Assembly (NCBI GenBank): GCA_033782935.1
Contig: JAWQEG010001325.1
Span: 1,488,001-1,552,000 of the forward strand
Source: Petrolisthes cinctipes
Lineage: Eukaryota > Arthropoda > Malacostraca > Decapoda > Porcellanidae
DNA length: 64,000 nucleotides
Direction: 5' to 3'
Under the pieces are notes generated by a model. It worked only from the letters and a program-made list of their open reading frames with translations, was not told the DNA's origin and ran no database searches. Position numbers and translations under genes: made by a program. Below are positions 10,751 through 22,416 of this stretch, one piece after another. The stretch's first letter is position 1. Every line of letters begins with the position of its first letter.

Positions 10751-11172
10751 ATGGTGTATGATTCACTACCTTACATGTAGGTATATTATATGTAATTTAT
10801 ATATAGTTTTAACCGGTACAGAAGAAAATTTATACGACGATGTGGCAGCACACTTAAATCACGTGACATCATGCCACACTCCCTGATACAATCAGTTGAC
10901 TGATTCAAGTTGAGTCAAATCTAGCTAGCCGGAAGGAGCCCTTCTGAGTGTCCCATTGTATTGTACTTTTTACACAATACATTTCGACCTGGATTCACCT
11001 TCAGCATGTCATGACAATTTCAGTCATGCATTTTTCTCTCTCTCTCATCACAAAGCTGTCCCTCCCTCTCTCTCCCCTTCCAACCGCTCTAGTTATATAT
11101 CAAAGTCTAAACTAAATACTATAATGATCTCGTACCGATAATCCTTCTAGCTTCCACTTTTCCTTCATACAG

Positions 11173-11811
11173 ACACCTGGAGCGTATTGGACTGTACAAG
11201 CGGTCTGAGGTGGTGGTGATTGCTGTGGGTTTGAGGGAAGACGTAAAGAGGGTCCTACTTCACCCCAGCCTACGTAACACTGCCCAAGCCCTCTACCTCG
11301 CCTTCACACCTCTCACCACGCCCATCTCAACCCTCATACCTCATTCCACGTCCACCTCAGCCTTCACACCTCACATCACAAGCCATGAGACAGGTGAAGG
11401 TGTGTTTGTGTACCGTCGTTGTCTGTACTGTGACGACGGGGAAGCAGCGGTACAGTTTATTGGTACGTGGACCTCGGACGGTACAGTACAACAACAACAC
11501 CAATTATTCCAGGGTTAGTACACAACTCCATCACCATACCCCCCACCTTCTCCCATCTCTCTCTTTCATACACGTGTTCCAAACTGGTACCCTAACAGTT
11601 CACTTCCTTCCCCTCAGACCAGTTCAGGAATTTCCAAGGTCACGTGTTGCGGATGACAGCTGTGAATTACTTCCCTTACGTGGCCTTTGTGAGAGAGACT
11701 GAGGAACCAGAGACGCCAGTTACTTTCACTGACTCGGTGGACGTACGCATCTTCCAAACATTCACCAAAAAACTTAATATATCGTAAGCTATAGCAAAAA
11801 GAAAGGACATA

Positions 11812-11855
<44 letters not shown>

Positions 11856-14800
11856 CACACACACACACACACATGCACACACACACACACACAAATATAT
11901 CACCTAAGATCTAGCTTTAAGAAAACACTAGAATGCTCAATATGATGTAAAATGTTGTATGAAAAATAAAGAACAAAAATTAATATCACGTAAAGATTTA
12001 TAACAGCTCCGAGAAAACACCAACATTGATCACTATCACGTAAGATGTAACTCCAAGAAAACTAAAATAAAAACTTATGTCATAATATGCACAGCAACAG
12101 CAAGAAAATAAAAAAAAATCTATAGATAAGATGTAACTCACTACGGTTGCATTATCCTGTCCATTCCATGAAAAAAAATCACTAGTCGGTCTCGCATCTA
12201 GCATGCACTATAATAATTGTCTTCCTCGAATGTCAGTATTTCTTACCATGAAGGTTTTATCTCTTCTCTACCATTTTGGTAGAAAACCGAACCATTTACT
12301 CTCTTATCTTCCACTGTCACTCGGTTCCTACGTGCTGGCTGTCTCTACATTTTTCTTTCTTGTGGCATAACATCTTTATGGCCTTGCAGTCTTCCCCTTT
12401 TCAATCAATCCACCTCAGGTACAAAGTCCGCGATGCACCAAACCGTACCTGGGGAGCAGACAAGGACGGTGTGTTTTTCGGCATGATGGGTAAGCTACAC
12501 AGTGAAGAGGCTGACCTGTGTACCTCCGCGGCACCCACACCTTCCCGCTTCAAGGTGATCGACTACCTCCGCATCCACCCTTCAAACGATATGATTGTAA
12601 CGTCACTACAACCCGCCCTCCTGCCACAGCACCTGGCTATCGTTAGACCCTTCTCAGGTATAATACGGTACTAGTGTCTCAGAGTTTGTAAAGTCGTGCT
12701 GATCATAGACACACAAACTGTCAGCATCTTCAGCAAATAATAATAATAGGAAAAGTAATACTTACTGTGGAAATATACAATCTACTACTAATAATAATAA
12801 TACCACCATCACCACTACTTAGTATTAGTACTAATGCAATTAATTCCACAACTACTAATCTCACTACAACAACAATTACTACTACTCTCACTACAGATGA
12901 GATGTGGTTGAGTCTCCTTGTGGCTGTGGTAGGGTGGAGTGTCATTATGTGGGCGTTACAGTTGGTGTGGACGAAGATGGTGGCAGAAGGTGGGCGTGGA
13001 ATATCCTTCAGTATGGCTCTAATGTATGGCTGGGGTGCCATATTGGAACAGACACACCTCGATCCTTCCCTCAGTGTGTCAGGACAGGTACGGTACTGTA
13101 TATATACACTTACTTATAAAATGTTATGTCCGGTTTACACTTACCAATATAATTATCTCGTGTCCATTTCCGCATAGCTCATTTCAAGTTTCTTGCTCCA
13201 GATGATTATATTATTGTTTACTAAATTTAATTAATTAAAACAATGTATTAATTTGAATAACCACAGTCATATTCACCCAAATTCGTGGCTTTATTTATGA
13301 TCTTAGAGTTATGTAAAGATTACTCATAATATACACACACTACCATCATATTACTCATAGTATGCACACACCACCATCACATTACTCATAGTATACACAC
13401 ACCACCTTCACATTACTCATAGTATACACACACCACCATCATATTACTCATAGTATACACACACCACCATCATATTACAGCTGCTGGTGGGTTGGTGGCT
13501 GGTGTTTTGTGAGGTTATTACGACGGGGTTCAAGTCCTCCCTCGTTGCCCACCTCACCGTGCAGGGCAAGACGGCGCCCATAGACTCCTTCGAGGACATG
13601 GTGGCTCAGAAAGGGTGGCGGTGGGGCACGGAGGAGACTCTGTTTAAGGGTGCACCTGTCGAGTACTTCACCATATCACAGGACCCCGTTGTGCAGAAAG
13701 CTAATTCAATTTTAGAGGTGAGTTGGTGTGTTTTAGGGATTGAAGAGGAAAAAGGAATACCACGATAGACAGGAAAGACTCAGTAGTACGAGGAAGGAGA
13801 TAGAAAAGTGTCAAAAGGAAAAGGAAGACTGTGTTATGCCAGAAAATCTAGTAGCCCAAGGTAAAGAGGAGGAACAAGCACTAAGGAAATAGCAGAAAAG
13901 GAGGGACAGTTGAAGAATTGAAAGGTGTGTGTTCTGGGAATGCCAGAGAGATTTTTATCAATGACAATGTTTGTTGTACAGATACCCTATTCCATGATAG
14001 GCCCCTTCCACACGAGAGGCAAAAGACGACGGGCAGACATTGATACCAATTTTCTGGGTGGGTGGCTAATGGCTGCCGGGGACTAATTGATCTGGTAATA
14101 CTGGTAGAAGGCGAGAGTCCGCCGTCTTTTTGCCTCTCGTGTTGAAGGGGCTTTAGATATGAACATATTGTAATTGGGCGTTAAGTGTGTGTACAGTTAG
14201 TCAAGCTGAAACCCCGCAAATCATGTTGTCTGCTGCAGCCACAGAAGGCTATACTGTATTTAAGTTTACAGACCCGTTGCCCAGGTTAACAAGATGTGAA
14301 TGATTGGCTGACAATGGTGTCTGATTGCTCCCATCAGAAGTAGGGTTCGCAACAGAAGAAGGGGAGTGGGTAACAGAAGAGGAGGAGGAAGGGGGAACAC
14401 ATCAACGTCTCACACACACACACTGTGTCAGCTACGTCTACTCAATTACCACTTAAAAGTAAGTAGATGTTAATGCCCTTCTCTTGTAAGATAAACTCAA
14501 AGTACTTTTTGTGAATTAATTTCATTGGGAGACCCAACGAGTTATATTTCTGAGAAGATATTCATTATTGCAACTTACAGTCTGATCACCTAGAAGTCAT
14601 ACTTATAACCATAATCGTTTATTATATTGTTCTGATGTGTGTATACACTGTAATCATGATTCACTATTTTCTGTACAGAATGTAAGAGATTTTATCAACA
14701 ATAAGCATACTTCATTGAGTAACGACTGAGTGTGTTTTATCGAGCTGAATCCTGCACCAATGGAACAGAGAATGAATAATAGAATTATCTGGTTCATTTT

Positions 14801-17800
14801 CGTATATCCGAGGTAAGATTGTAGCTCAACATGAAGCTGGCTATACCCTGACGAAGATAAAGCACATGGTTAACGTGGATAGGAAAACTGATTACAAGTG
14901 GAGGAATAAGGAAATGTGGCAGACTTGCTTGCTCGATAGATTACAGTCGGTAATAGACAGGAGGAGTGAGTGGGATAAGTAATAATAAAGAAAGAACTTA
15001 TGAAACGTTTTTTCATATCTCTGAGCAAATCTGTTCAGCTCAGTCGAATAAAAGAAACTTTCATTTACAATAACTGCCATGGATGATATTGATTACTCCT
15101 GATATGCCACGTGATGAAATGATTCGTTGGGTCTCCTTATGACATTAACTCTAAAAAAAGTACTTTGAGGTCATCTTATACGAGAGGGGCAGTAACGTCT
15201 AATTACTTTTAAATGTAATTGAATATACGTTGCTGAAAAACAATGTGTGTGTGTGTGTGTGTGAGACGTTGATGTGCTCCCCCTCCCTCCTCCTCTTCTG
15301 TTACCCCCTCCACTTTTCCTCCTGCGCACTCCCCTCTGATGGGAGTAACCAGATACCTATCTCAGCCTATCATACAATCATTGTTAGTCTGAATGACATG
15401 TCTGTCAACTTAAATAGCCTTCTGTGGCTGCAGCAGACGACATGATATGAGGAGTTTTAAGCTTTACTAACTGTACATGGACTGAGAAAATGGACGAACA
15501 ATCATCCCACCTCAACTTTACAAGCAGATCTTAGGCTGGGAGGAGGGCCTGAGGAAGGTACAGGAGGGGGGCTACTCGTTCTTCGCCTTCAGGAACTTCA
15601 TACGCTTCACTGTGGGGTCCCACTTCACCGACGCCAACGGACGCTCACCTTTCTACATCGGCAAGAGGGGCCTCTCAACCGTCCACTTCTTGGGATGGTA
15701 TTTTAGGTGAAGGTCGACACTGATAATTTCAGGCGAGACCCAGATGGTTGTAGGTGAGGGTCGACAAAGAGAATTTTACTAGATGGTCGACAAAGATAAT
15801 TTTACTAGATGGTCGACAAAGATAATTTTACGTGAGGGGCGACAAAGATAATTCTACGTGAGGGTCGACAAAGATAATTTTACTAGACTGTCGACTAAGA
15901 TAATTTTACGTGAGGGTCAACAAAAACACTTTTACTAGAGGGTCAACAAAGATACTTTTACGTGAGGGTCAACAAAGATAATTATACGTGAGGCTCGACA
16001 AAGATCATTTTAAGTGAGGATCGACAAAGATATAGTTTGGTGAGGGTCTATACAAATATTTTATTGGCGATGGGTCCAACAATAATAAAGCATTTTTCAC
16101 GACCAAAGATGATCATTTATCGTGCGTTTGGCTATTTTTTTTAGCCTTAGTTCTTGGGATGGAAATTTAGGCGAGGGTCCGTAGAAATAATAAATAATTT
16201 GGCTAGTCTTTTGCTTATAACCATTCCAACGTTCCCAACAGTTCCTATATTCATTGACATGACTATGATCAGCAAAAAACAAAAAGAAAAGTATTAATAA
16301 AAAGGTAAATAAAAAGAAACACAGATAAAACCAAAGAGCCACTTGACTGAGAGCGTAACATGTTTCACAAACGAGGATAACACCTAACCACATCTCACCC
16401 TCATTCAGATTTTTTTTTTTTTTTTTCCCACGTATATAATGCTAGCTGAGGTACCCGGTGTTGCCCGGGAAAGATGCACTCTCGAGTTTAGAAATAGTCA
16501 ATATTAACTTTATAATATGTGAGAGCATTTCAGTCTTGTTGCATTAGTTAATAATATTCCGCGATCTCAGGCCGCTTGCCAGTTGCCATACGTACAGTGT
16601 ATAAAGACGATATAGTACAGTCATGGCAGATAGTGCTGGACCAGGGTCCAAGGAGTGTTGGAGAGCAACTAAACAGAATTTGAACCAGTTAATTTTCCAA
16701 ACCATTCTCAACGCTAAGAGAGGTTTAGAAGACTCCCTTTTTCGAACTCTGTTCAGTTGCTCTCCAACACTCCTTGGACCCTGGTTCAGCACTATCAGCC
16801 ATGACTGTACACTCATGAGCACTAATTTCTGCTCAGGGTTTGATCCTTCTTTCCACCCCCTACACTGGACAGAGGGAAGAGGGGGATCCGAGCTGGGGAG
16901 AGAGTCTACCCCGCCTTAGTGATTAGCCATAAATAATTTCCCCTGTGTAAATGATGGCTCTTCTAAAACAGTATCGTAGTACACACTGTATGGCCAAGAC
17001 GATCTCATGTCAGTCTCGCTTTATTTACCTTTGTAATATGGTCGTAAAGTCCCAGTCAAAAGAAAAGACAAGTAAAAAACACACTCTCTCTCAAGGACAA
17101 GTAGAAGAGCAAAAAGGGAAATTAATCCACCGGATACATATCACTCTGGAAACCATCGATGAAATTAACGCTATGACAAGATATGAGCAGAAATTAGTGC
17201 TCGTGAGTGTACATACGTCTTTTCAGCTTGAAGGCCCGAGACAGACTGAATTTCCAAATAGCCTTTTTGCCTTCTTCAGCTCGAACAGAAAGTTTCCGTT
17301 CGAACTGTCCATTTGGTACGCGTTTTTAGCGGCTCGAACGGAAAAAATCCGTTCGAGCTTCTGCTCGATTTTAGCAGCTCGAACGGAAGATTTCCGTTCG
17401 AGCTCTTCTTTATGGTTTTAACCGATAAATAAAATATTTGACATTTTAACATAATTTTTACGTCAAGTTACGTCATGTTACGTCATAAAAACCTTTACCG
17501 GTGGTGCTGATTCAGAATATATAGTTTGGGGAGTGTAACCGTTTTATTAGCGGATTTATAGTAGATGATGTAATTTATACGTCGAGTTACGTCATGTTAC
17601 GTCATACCAAAACCTTCGCCTGGTGATGATGATTCAGAATATATATGGGTTTTGGATGTAGGTGTAACCCTTTTCGAGTTATAAGCGGACAAACAGAGAC
17701 GGTTTGCCATTTATAATATAGATGACCTGGCCTGTTGGAGTTTTATTAGATCGTTGTTATCAATCGATCTCTCACAAACCAACTAATAACATGCAAGCTA

Positions 17801-18367
17801 AATAAAAGAACTCACTAAATCAATGAATAATTTACTTAATCAGTCGCTTATCAATCAATTTATGTATTCAGCCACTCGTTGCCTCCATCTATAACACACA
17901 GGGACGGTGCGCCCTTCTACCCACGGTTCTCAGAGCTAATGCACTACCTGGAAGATGCTGGGCTGAGGGCCTACTGGATTGAACAGGTGTTGGAGAAAGG
18001 AATCAGGGAGACAAGACAAGAAGTCCTGCTTTACGTGAGAGAACACTTATTGTTGTTTTGTGTCTCCAAATTTAAAAGTTTTGTGACACACACACACACA
18101 GCTTTAATAAAACAGTGCATTAGATAATAATAATAATAATAATAATAATGGTTAACTCTATAATCACAGGAGGAAGAGAGCCAGCAAGTTGCCCTGAAGC
18201 TGGGACACATGCAGGGGGCCTTTTACCTCTTTTTTCTGGGTCTGGTTCTGGCTTTCCTCGTGTTACTACTGGAGACGATCTTCCCTCCACGCAACACACG
18301 CAACCAACTCCTTCTCACTCACTCCCAGGGGTTGCATAATTTGGGTGATGGTCTTCAATTGTCATAG
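11173..18367 (+). CDS. Ionotropic receptor (variant ionotropic glutamate receptor, IR family), eight exons found
   Basis: Exons with consensus splice sites and matching phases: 11173-11513, 11618-11783, 12419-12657, 12897-13087, 13481-13717, 15528-15706, 17902-18034, 18170-18367 (stop TAG). They encode about 560 residues. Exons 2-3 give ligand-binding lobe S1 (LRMTAVNYFPYVAF; FFGMMGKL). Exon 4 gives the first membrane helix (WLSLLVAVVGWSVIMWAL) and the re-entrant pore loop. Exon 5 gives the inner helix (WWLVFCEVITTGFKSSLVAHLTV) and the start of S2. Exons 6-7 complete S2. Exon 8 gives the last helix (GAFYLFFLGLVLAFLVLLL) and a short tail. IRs are plasma-membrane cation channels of arthropod chemosensory cells. 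The glutamate-receptor amino-terminal domain is absent, as is usual for IRs. No signal peptide is seen, so one or more 5' exons are missing from this model. The IR subfamily and ligand cannot be told. Confidence 0.85.
11815..11893. repeat. (AC)n microsatellite in IR intron 2
   Basis: Nearly uninterrupted AC dinucleotides, starting about 30 bp after the splice donor of IR exon 2. Confidence 0.95.
12735..12892. repeat. Degenerate (AAT)n/(ACT)n tracts in IR intron 3
   Basis: Imperfect AAT, ACT and CAA trinucleotide repeats fill the intron up to the splice acceptor of the exon at 12897. Confidence 0.8.
13323..13478 (+). repeat. About 31-bp minisatellite abutting an IR splice acceptor
   Basis: About five tandem copies of a unit with ATATTACTCATAGTATACAC followed by ACACCACCATC. 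The last copy runs into the CAG acceptor of the exon starting at 13481, so the repeat itself supplies the acceptor context in place of an ordinary pyrimidine tract. Confidence 0.9.
14001..14151. mobile_element. Short MITE in IR intron 5
   Basis: A 151-bp element whose ends are inverted copies over about 35 bp: GCCCCTTCCACACGAGAGGC at the left and the complement of GCCTCTCGTGTTGAAGGGGC at the right. It is non-coding. No clear target duplication was found. Confidence 0.8.
14191..15476. mobile_element. Foldback element with about 350-bp inverted arms in IR intron 5
   Basis: Arm 14191-14541 is the diverged reverse complement of 15125-15476. Shared landmarks are GTACAGTTAGT at the outer ends, the CTGCAGCCACAGAAGGCT block, a purine-rich block, an (AC)n run, and GGAGACCCAACGA at the inner ends. 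The 580-bp centre has no recognisable protein. It is a non-autonomous transposon or foldback repeat lying wholly inside the intron. Confidence 0.8.
15711..16075 (+). repeat. Minisatellite of about 26 bp in IR intron 6
   Basis: About a dozen diverged units of the form GTGAGGGTCGACAAAGATAA followed by TTTTAC, beginning immediately after the splice donor of the exon ending 15706. The donor sequence AGGTGAAGGTCGACA is itself similar to a unit. Confidence 0.9.
16615..16810. mobile_element. Short foldback element with 66-bp arms in IR intron 6
   Basis: Arm 16615-16680 (starting GTACAGTCATGGCAGATAGT) is the near-perfect reverse complement of 16745-16810, with a 64-bp loop. Non-coding and MITE-like. 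Confidence 0.85.
17270..17410. repeat. Tandem palindromes GCTCGAACGGAA...TTCCGTTCGAGC
   Basis: Three palindromic units of 28-32 bp, each with arms GCTCGAACGGAA and TTCCGTTCGAGC around a short A/T core, spaced about 45 bp apart. The first unit is the most diverged. Confidence 0.85.
17450..17670 (+). repeat. Two direct repeats of about 120 bp with triple TTACGTCA-like motifs
   Basis: The units start near 17455 and 17575. Each has GTTACGTCATGTTACGTCAT, then ACCTT(TA/CG)CC, then GATTCAGAATATATA. The spaced ACGTCA boxes resemble CREB/ATF sites, but within an intron repeat this is only a resemblance. Confidence 0.75.
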
Positions 18368-18636
18368 GGGATACACCATGACACCCTTCTTCCCCACACA
18401 ACTCTTACTCCAATAGGCGTCAAGGTTGACTGTATCATAGCATATTCTGGAGGTATCCTTTAATTCCTATAGTTTCCTTCCCCAACTCTTTTTGAGTAAC
18501 TCCCTCAAGTCTTTTTCTTTACTAGCATCGGATATATTTTATGTCTGGATTCGGTTCTTTAAATTCTTATTGCAGCACGCGTTCAGTGTTGTAAGTTTCC
18601 TAAATAGATATCCACCCAGTCAAGTACAATCGCTGG

Positions 18637-19600
18637 TGTAAACGGGAGATTCTCTTGTTTGGGAACTGAAAGTTTTCGGATTCCTCCAAACTATTCCCCG
18701 AAACAAATAAATCCCCTATTATTACCATTGAGGGCGTCTGTTTTCTGGCATAGTTTGGAGGAATCAGAAGCCTTCAAATTTGCTAACAAGAGAATCTCCC
18801 CTTAAATGGTGGCCGATAATTCTTCCTTATTTATGTAACACTGACTTTCGTTCCTTGGCTGTTGTTTGGTGGAAATTTATGTTCATTTCACCAACATTTG
18901 TATTATATCACAACACAACCCATGAACTCTTAGCAAATTCAAAATAATGTGTTTTATTTATACCTTTCATTGTTATTCTTGTGTGTGTGTGTGTATGTGT
19001 GTGTGTGTGTGTGTTTTCTTGTATCCAAACTCAACAAGATTTAATTGCAGTACATCAAAGAACAAATGGAGGGCTACAGAATCCTCCAACCTATACCATG
19101 AAACAGATTCTACATGAGAAATTATGACTTGGTCTGTTTCTTGACACAATATGGAGGGCTCAGCAGCACTCCAATTGTTTGACATCAAATAATCCCCATA
19201 AAAAGTGTTTTCACCGTAAACATTGATACATTAAAGCACCATAATTCCTCCAAAATATGCTAGGAAACAAAACCAGATGAATCAACATAATGGTGGCCTG
19301 TTGTTGGAATATATTTGAGGAATCAGTTGCTTCAAGATTACCAACACTATGCTACCACCTTAAGGGGAGAGTATAGCCTACTTTTGGTACATTGGAGCGC
19401 CTTGATTCCTCCAAAGTATGCCAGAAAACAGAACCAGAGGAACAAAAATAATGGTGGCCTGTTGCTTGGAATAGTTTGGAGGAATAATTTGCTCCGGATT
19501 TACCAACACTGTATCCTCTCCTTAACATGGCAGAGGGATGTAAAAATACTCGAGGAATACCATCACTAATCCTTGTCACTTCCTCCAAAGGTCTGCCTAA
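18637..19600. repeat. Cluster of related foldback MITEs (GATTCCTCCAAA family)
   Basis: At least four short palindromic units (about 18637-18806, 19046-19200, 19205-19380, 19376-19590). Each has ATTCCTCCAAA...TTTGGAGGAAT facing one another around a centre resembling CAGAACCAGA...ATAATGGTGGCC. A further diverged unit lies near 31130-31260. They follow the 3' end of the receptor gene and carry no coding sequence. Confidence 0.75.
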
Positions 19601-21838
19601 TGTTTTTAAAGGATCTGATGTGGGAAATGAAATAATAATGAGATAAGAATATTATATACTTTTTACAGTAATTATGACCGTGTCGTTTGAGAATTCTGTT
19701 TATAGATCTTTATTCAATAGTAATAATTATATAAGGGTATTTCCTCTAACACTGATCAAGGTCCGTTTTCTACTAGAGTTAGGAGAAGAGAATGAGGGTA
19801 AAAGGGAAAGCTATATTATATGTTCAAACTTTCGATTTTTTTTTTTTTTTTTTTTTAGTTTCTGCACATTCCTTTAATGTGTTATTTATATAACACACAG
19901 CACTGTAGCAGTAACAGTATTTAATGTGTTATGATGAGAGAATGGTGGCAACTCACTGTCACCATTACCAACCCAAACGATAATACTCTCCATGTGACTT
20001 AATAATTATTCGCTTTCAGAAACATGGTGACCAGGTGGACCGATACTTTTTCGTGAGTGTACAGCCAGCAAAAACTATCCTAGAACTGTGTTAAAAAAGG
20101 GAACAAATTCTACAATAACTGTATTTTGTATATTTTTATATAATCACAACGCATATGAGTGAAATGATTTATCTTTTAAATTGTATACCATTGTAATACG
20201 AGATAAATTCTTAGTTTGATAGTTAAATATCCGAAAAAAAATATTCTTCTGTCTGGGTAAAGAAAAAACAATAATTTAAAGGTCTGTTTGGATTTGGTAG
20301 CAGCATATAAAAAATAAGTAAATAGATAAAAAAAAAAATAAGATAAAATATAGTAAGCTAAATCGAAAAACATAAAAAATAAATAAATAAGAACTTCGAA
20401 ATCCATAAAAAAATATTCTCCCTCCCAACCACTCTGTTACCTTTGCGATGAGAAGAGCTGTGACGATTGTAGATAGCAATATTTTCAGAGACCCATGAAG
20501 TTCCTTCCTTTTTCCCAGCCAGACCTCAGCTTGTATCCTGATGCACAACACGACACACACACGTGTTTTTCTAGATAGAGTGGCACGTTTCGCCGTATTT
20601 AACACCTGTAACAAGAAGAATAATGGTTTGCAATTAATTTTGATAATATTTCGGAGTGAATAATGTAGATGAACCAATGCATGTAAATTTATATGAGAGA
20701 GAGAGAGAGAGCGTGTGTATGTGTGTGTGTTTTCTAAGCAGGTGTTGTGTTGTGACGTCACCGGAAGTACTGGACCACAGACACTAGTGAAAGTTCGCCA
20801 ATATAATAATTACTACACTCTTCTTCCCTTTCTACACCTTCCCTACATCATTCATACCTTTCTACACCTTCCCAACGACGCCGTACACCATTCTATACCT
20901 TTCCTACGACTTCCTACACCTTTCGTACCTTTATATATCATTCAAACATAACCTACACTTTCATAACTTTCATAAATATATATGTATATATATATTATTC
21001 CTACACCTTCAGGCTTTTTGTATATTCATTATCTTCATAAAGAATTTTTCTCTCACTATAATCTCCCTTCCTTCTTCGCCCTTCCTATTCTTCACGGTTG
21101 AGGTAAAATCTCTGCACATATAATGGTCTCGTTGCCCTCCTCTGCCTCACAAGTTACTTTTCCGCCTTTACTGCTCTTTGTGGCTGTAGCAGTTCAAAGG
21201 TCAGCCTCCTCAGCCACACCATATCTCATTCACACTTATTGTAGACCCTCTCCCTTTGACGCACCTTTCCACTTGTAGTCACACCTCACTTTTCACTGCT
21301 ACACTCTTTCACAAGTCCTTCCCTCAACTCCTCTCTTTATACGATACCTTGACTTATACTGTCACATCAAATTTGCCACGCCACAACACAAAACTAATTA
21401 CAACAATCACTCCTACTACAGCTGTCACTTCCACCATTCCTACCACAACTGTCACACAACCACACTTACCACTACTACCACAACTGTGTGTGTGTGTGTG
21501 TGTGTGTACAGTGCTTGTTTGGCTTTGTTTTTAATTCATGCAGAAGAGAGTCGCCAATAGGTGCCGTATAGCTAAATCTTCTATTCTTTCTGCGTGGATC
21601 ATGAAAGTTTCCCGTTCCTACTATATGTCAGGTCATTAATAATAAATAACCTGTAGTGACTCTTACTAATGACACATAAAGTAACATTGTGGTGTGATGT
21701 GATATCAACCAAGTCTCCTGAGGTTTGACCAAATGACTTTGTGTCCAGAAAGATGATTGACACGTCTTCTACATGCACCCTCCATGACGAATGTTACACA
21801 AACTTTTGGACGAAACTGTACATGGTAATATACACATT

Positions 21839-21880
<42 letters not shown>

Positions 21881-22270
21881 GCATCTACAACCCTATTCAC
21901 CACCACACCTATCTCATCTACAACCCCTATCACCAACAAACTTGTAACTCCCAAACACATCACTCTAGTGTCACATCATCACACCTCTCTTTCGACAACA
22001 ACCCAAAATTACAACCATACTTTTATCATAATCTAAAACCACTATCACCACCACACCTCTCTCGTCAATAACCACAATCAATATTCTCGTCCATAACTAT
22101 CACAACCCACAACCACCACTACTGCCAGGAGATAGTCCACCGAGCATCCCGCACAACGTAGTTATGCAAGGGGGTTATTTGAGTTGTGGAAGGTCACCCT
22201 GTCGCACCCCGGTCCACCTCCGACCACCTCACACACACACACGCACGCACGAGATGTCATTCATGCGTAC
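19601..22270. other. No gene recognised; low-complexity and anonymous DNA
   Basis: A/T-rich sequence with a T run near 19840, a short GA run at 20697-20711, degenerate TTCTACACCTTCC-type repeats at 20810-20950, a GT run at 21486-21508 and a CT run at 21843-21880. Open frames here come from these repeats. No exon-like sequence was recognised. Confidence 0.6.
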
Positions 22271-22416
22271 GACACTCACGGCCGTATTGTTAAACTCCAC
22301 CTTCGTGCAAGAGGGTTGCTGGTGGTGGGAGAGAGCCGTTTGTGTAGGAAAGCGTACCGTTAAAAATTTGCCACCCAGGAGAGAGTCGCTCGTGAATGAA
22401 ATTTCGCGGGGCCGCT

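Noticed and set aside
13323..13478. Regularly spaced repeats resembling a CRISPR array
   Set aside because: Units are contiguous without unique spacers, and the setting is a spliced animal gene. It is a minisatellite. The same applies to 15711-16075, 17270-17410 and 57510-57610.
17458..17610. CREB/ATF promoter element cluster
   Set aside because: The ACGTCA motifs occur inside a tandemly duplicated intron repeat, with no start site or gene nearby to regulate.
11173..18367. A classical kainate, AMPA or NMDA receptor
   Set aside because: There is no amino-terminal domain, and the inner helix reads TTGFKSSLVAHLTV instead of the SYTANLAAF-type sequence of those receptors. The short S1-TM-S2 layout fits IRs.
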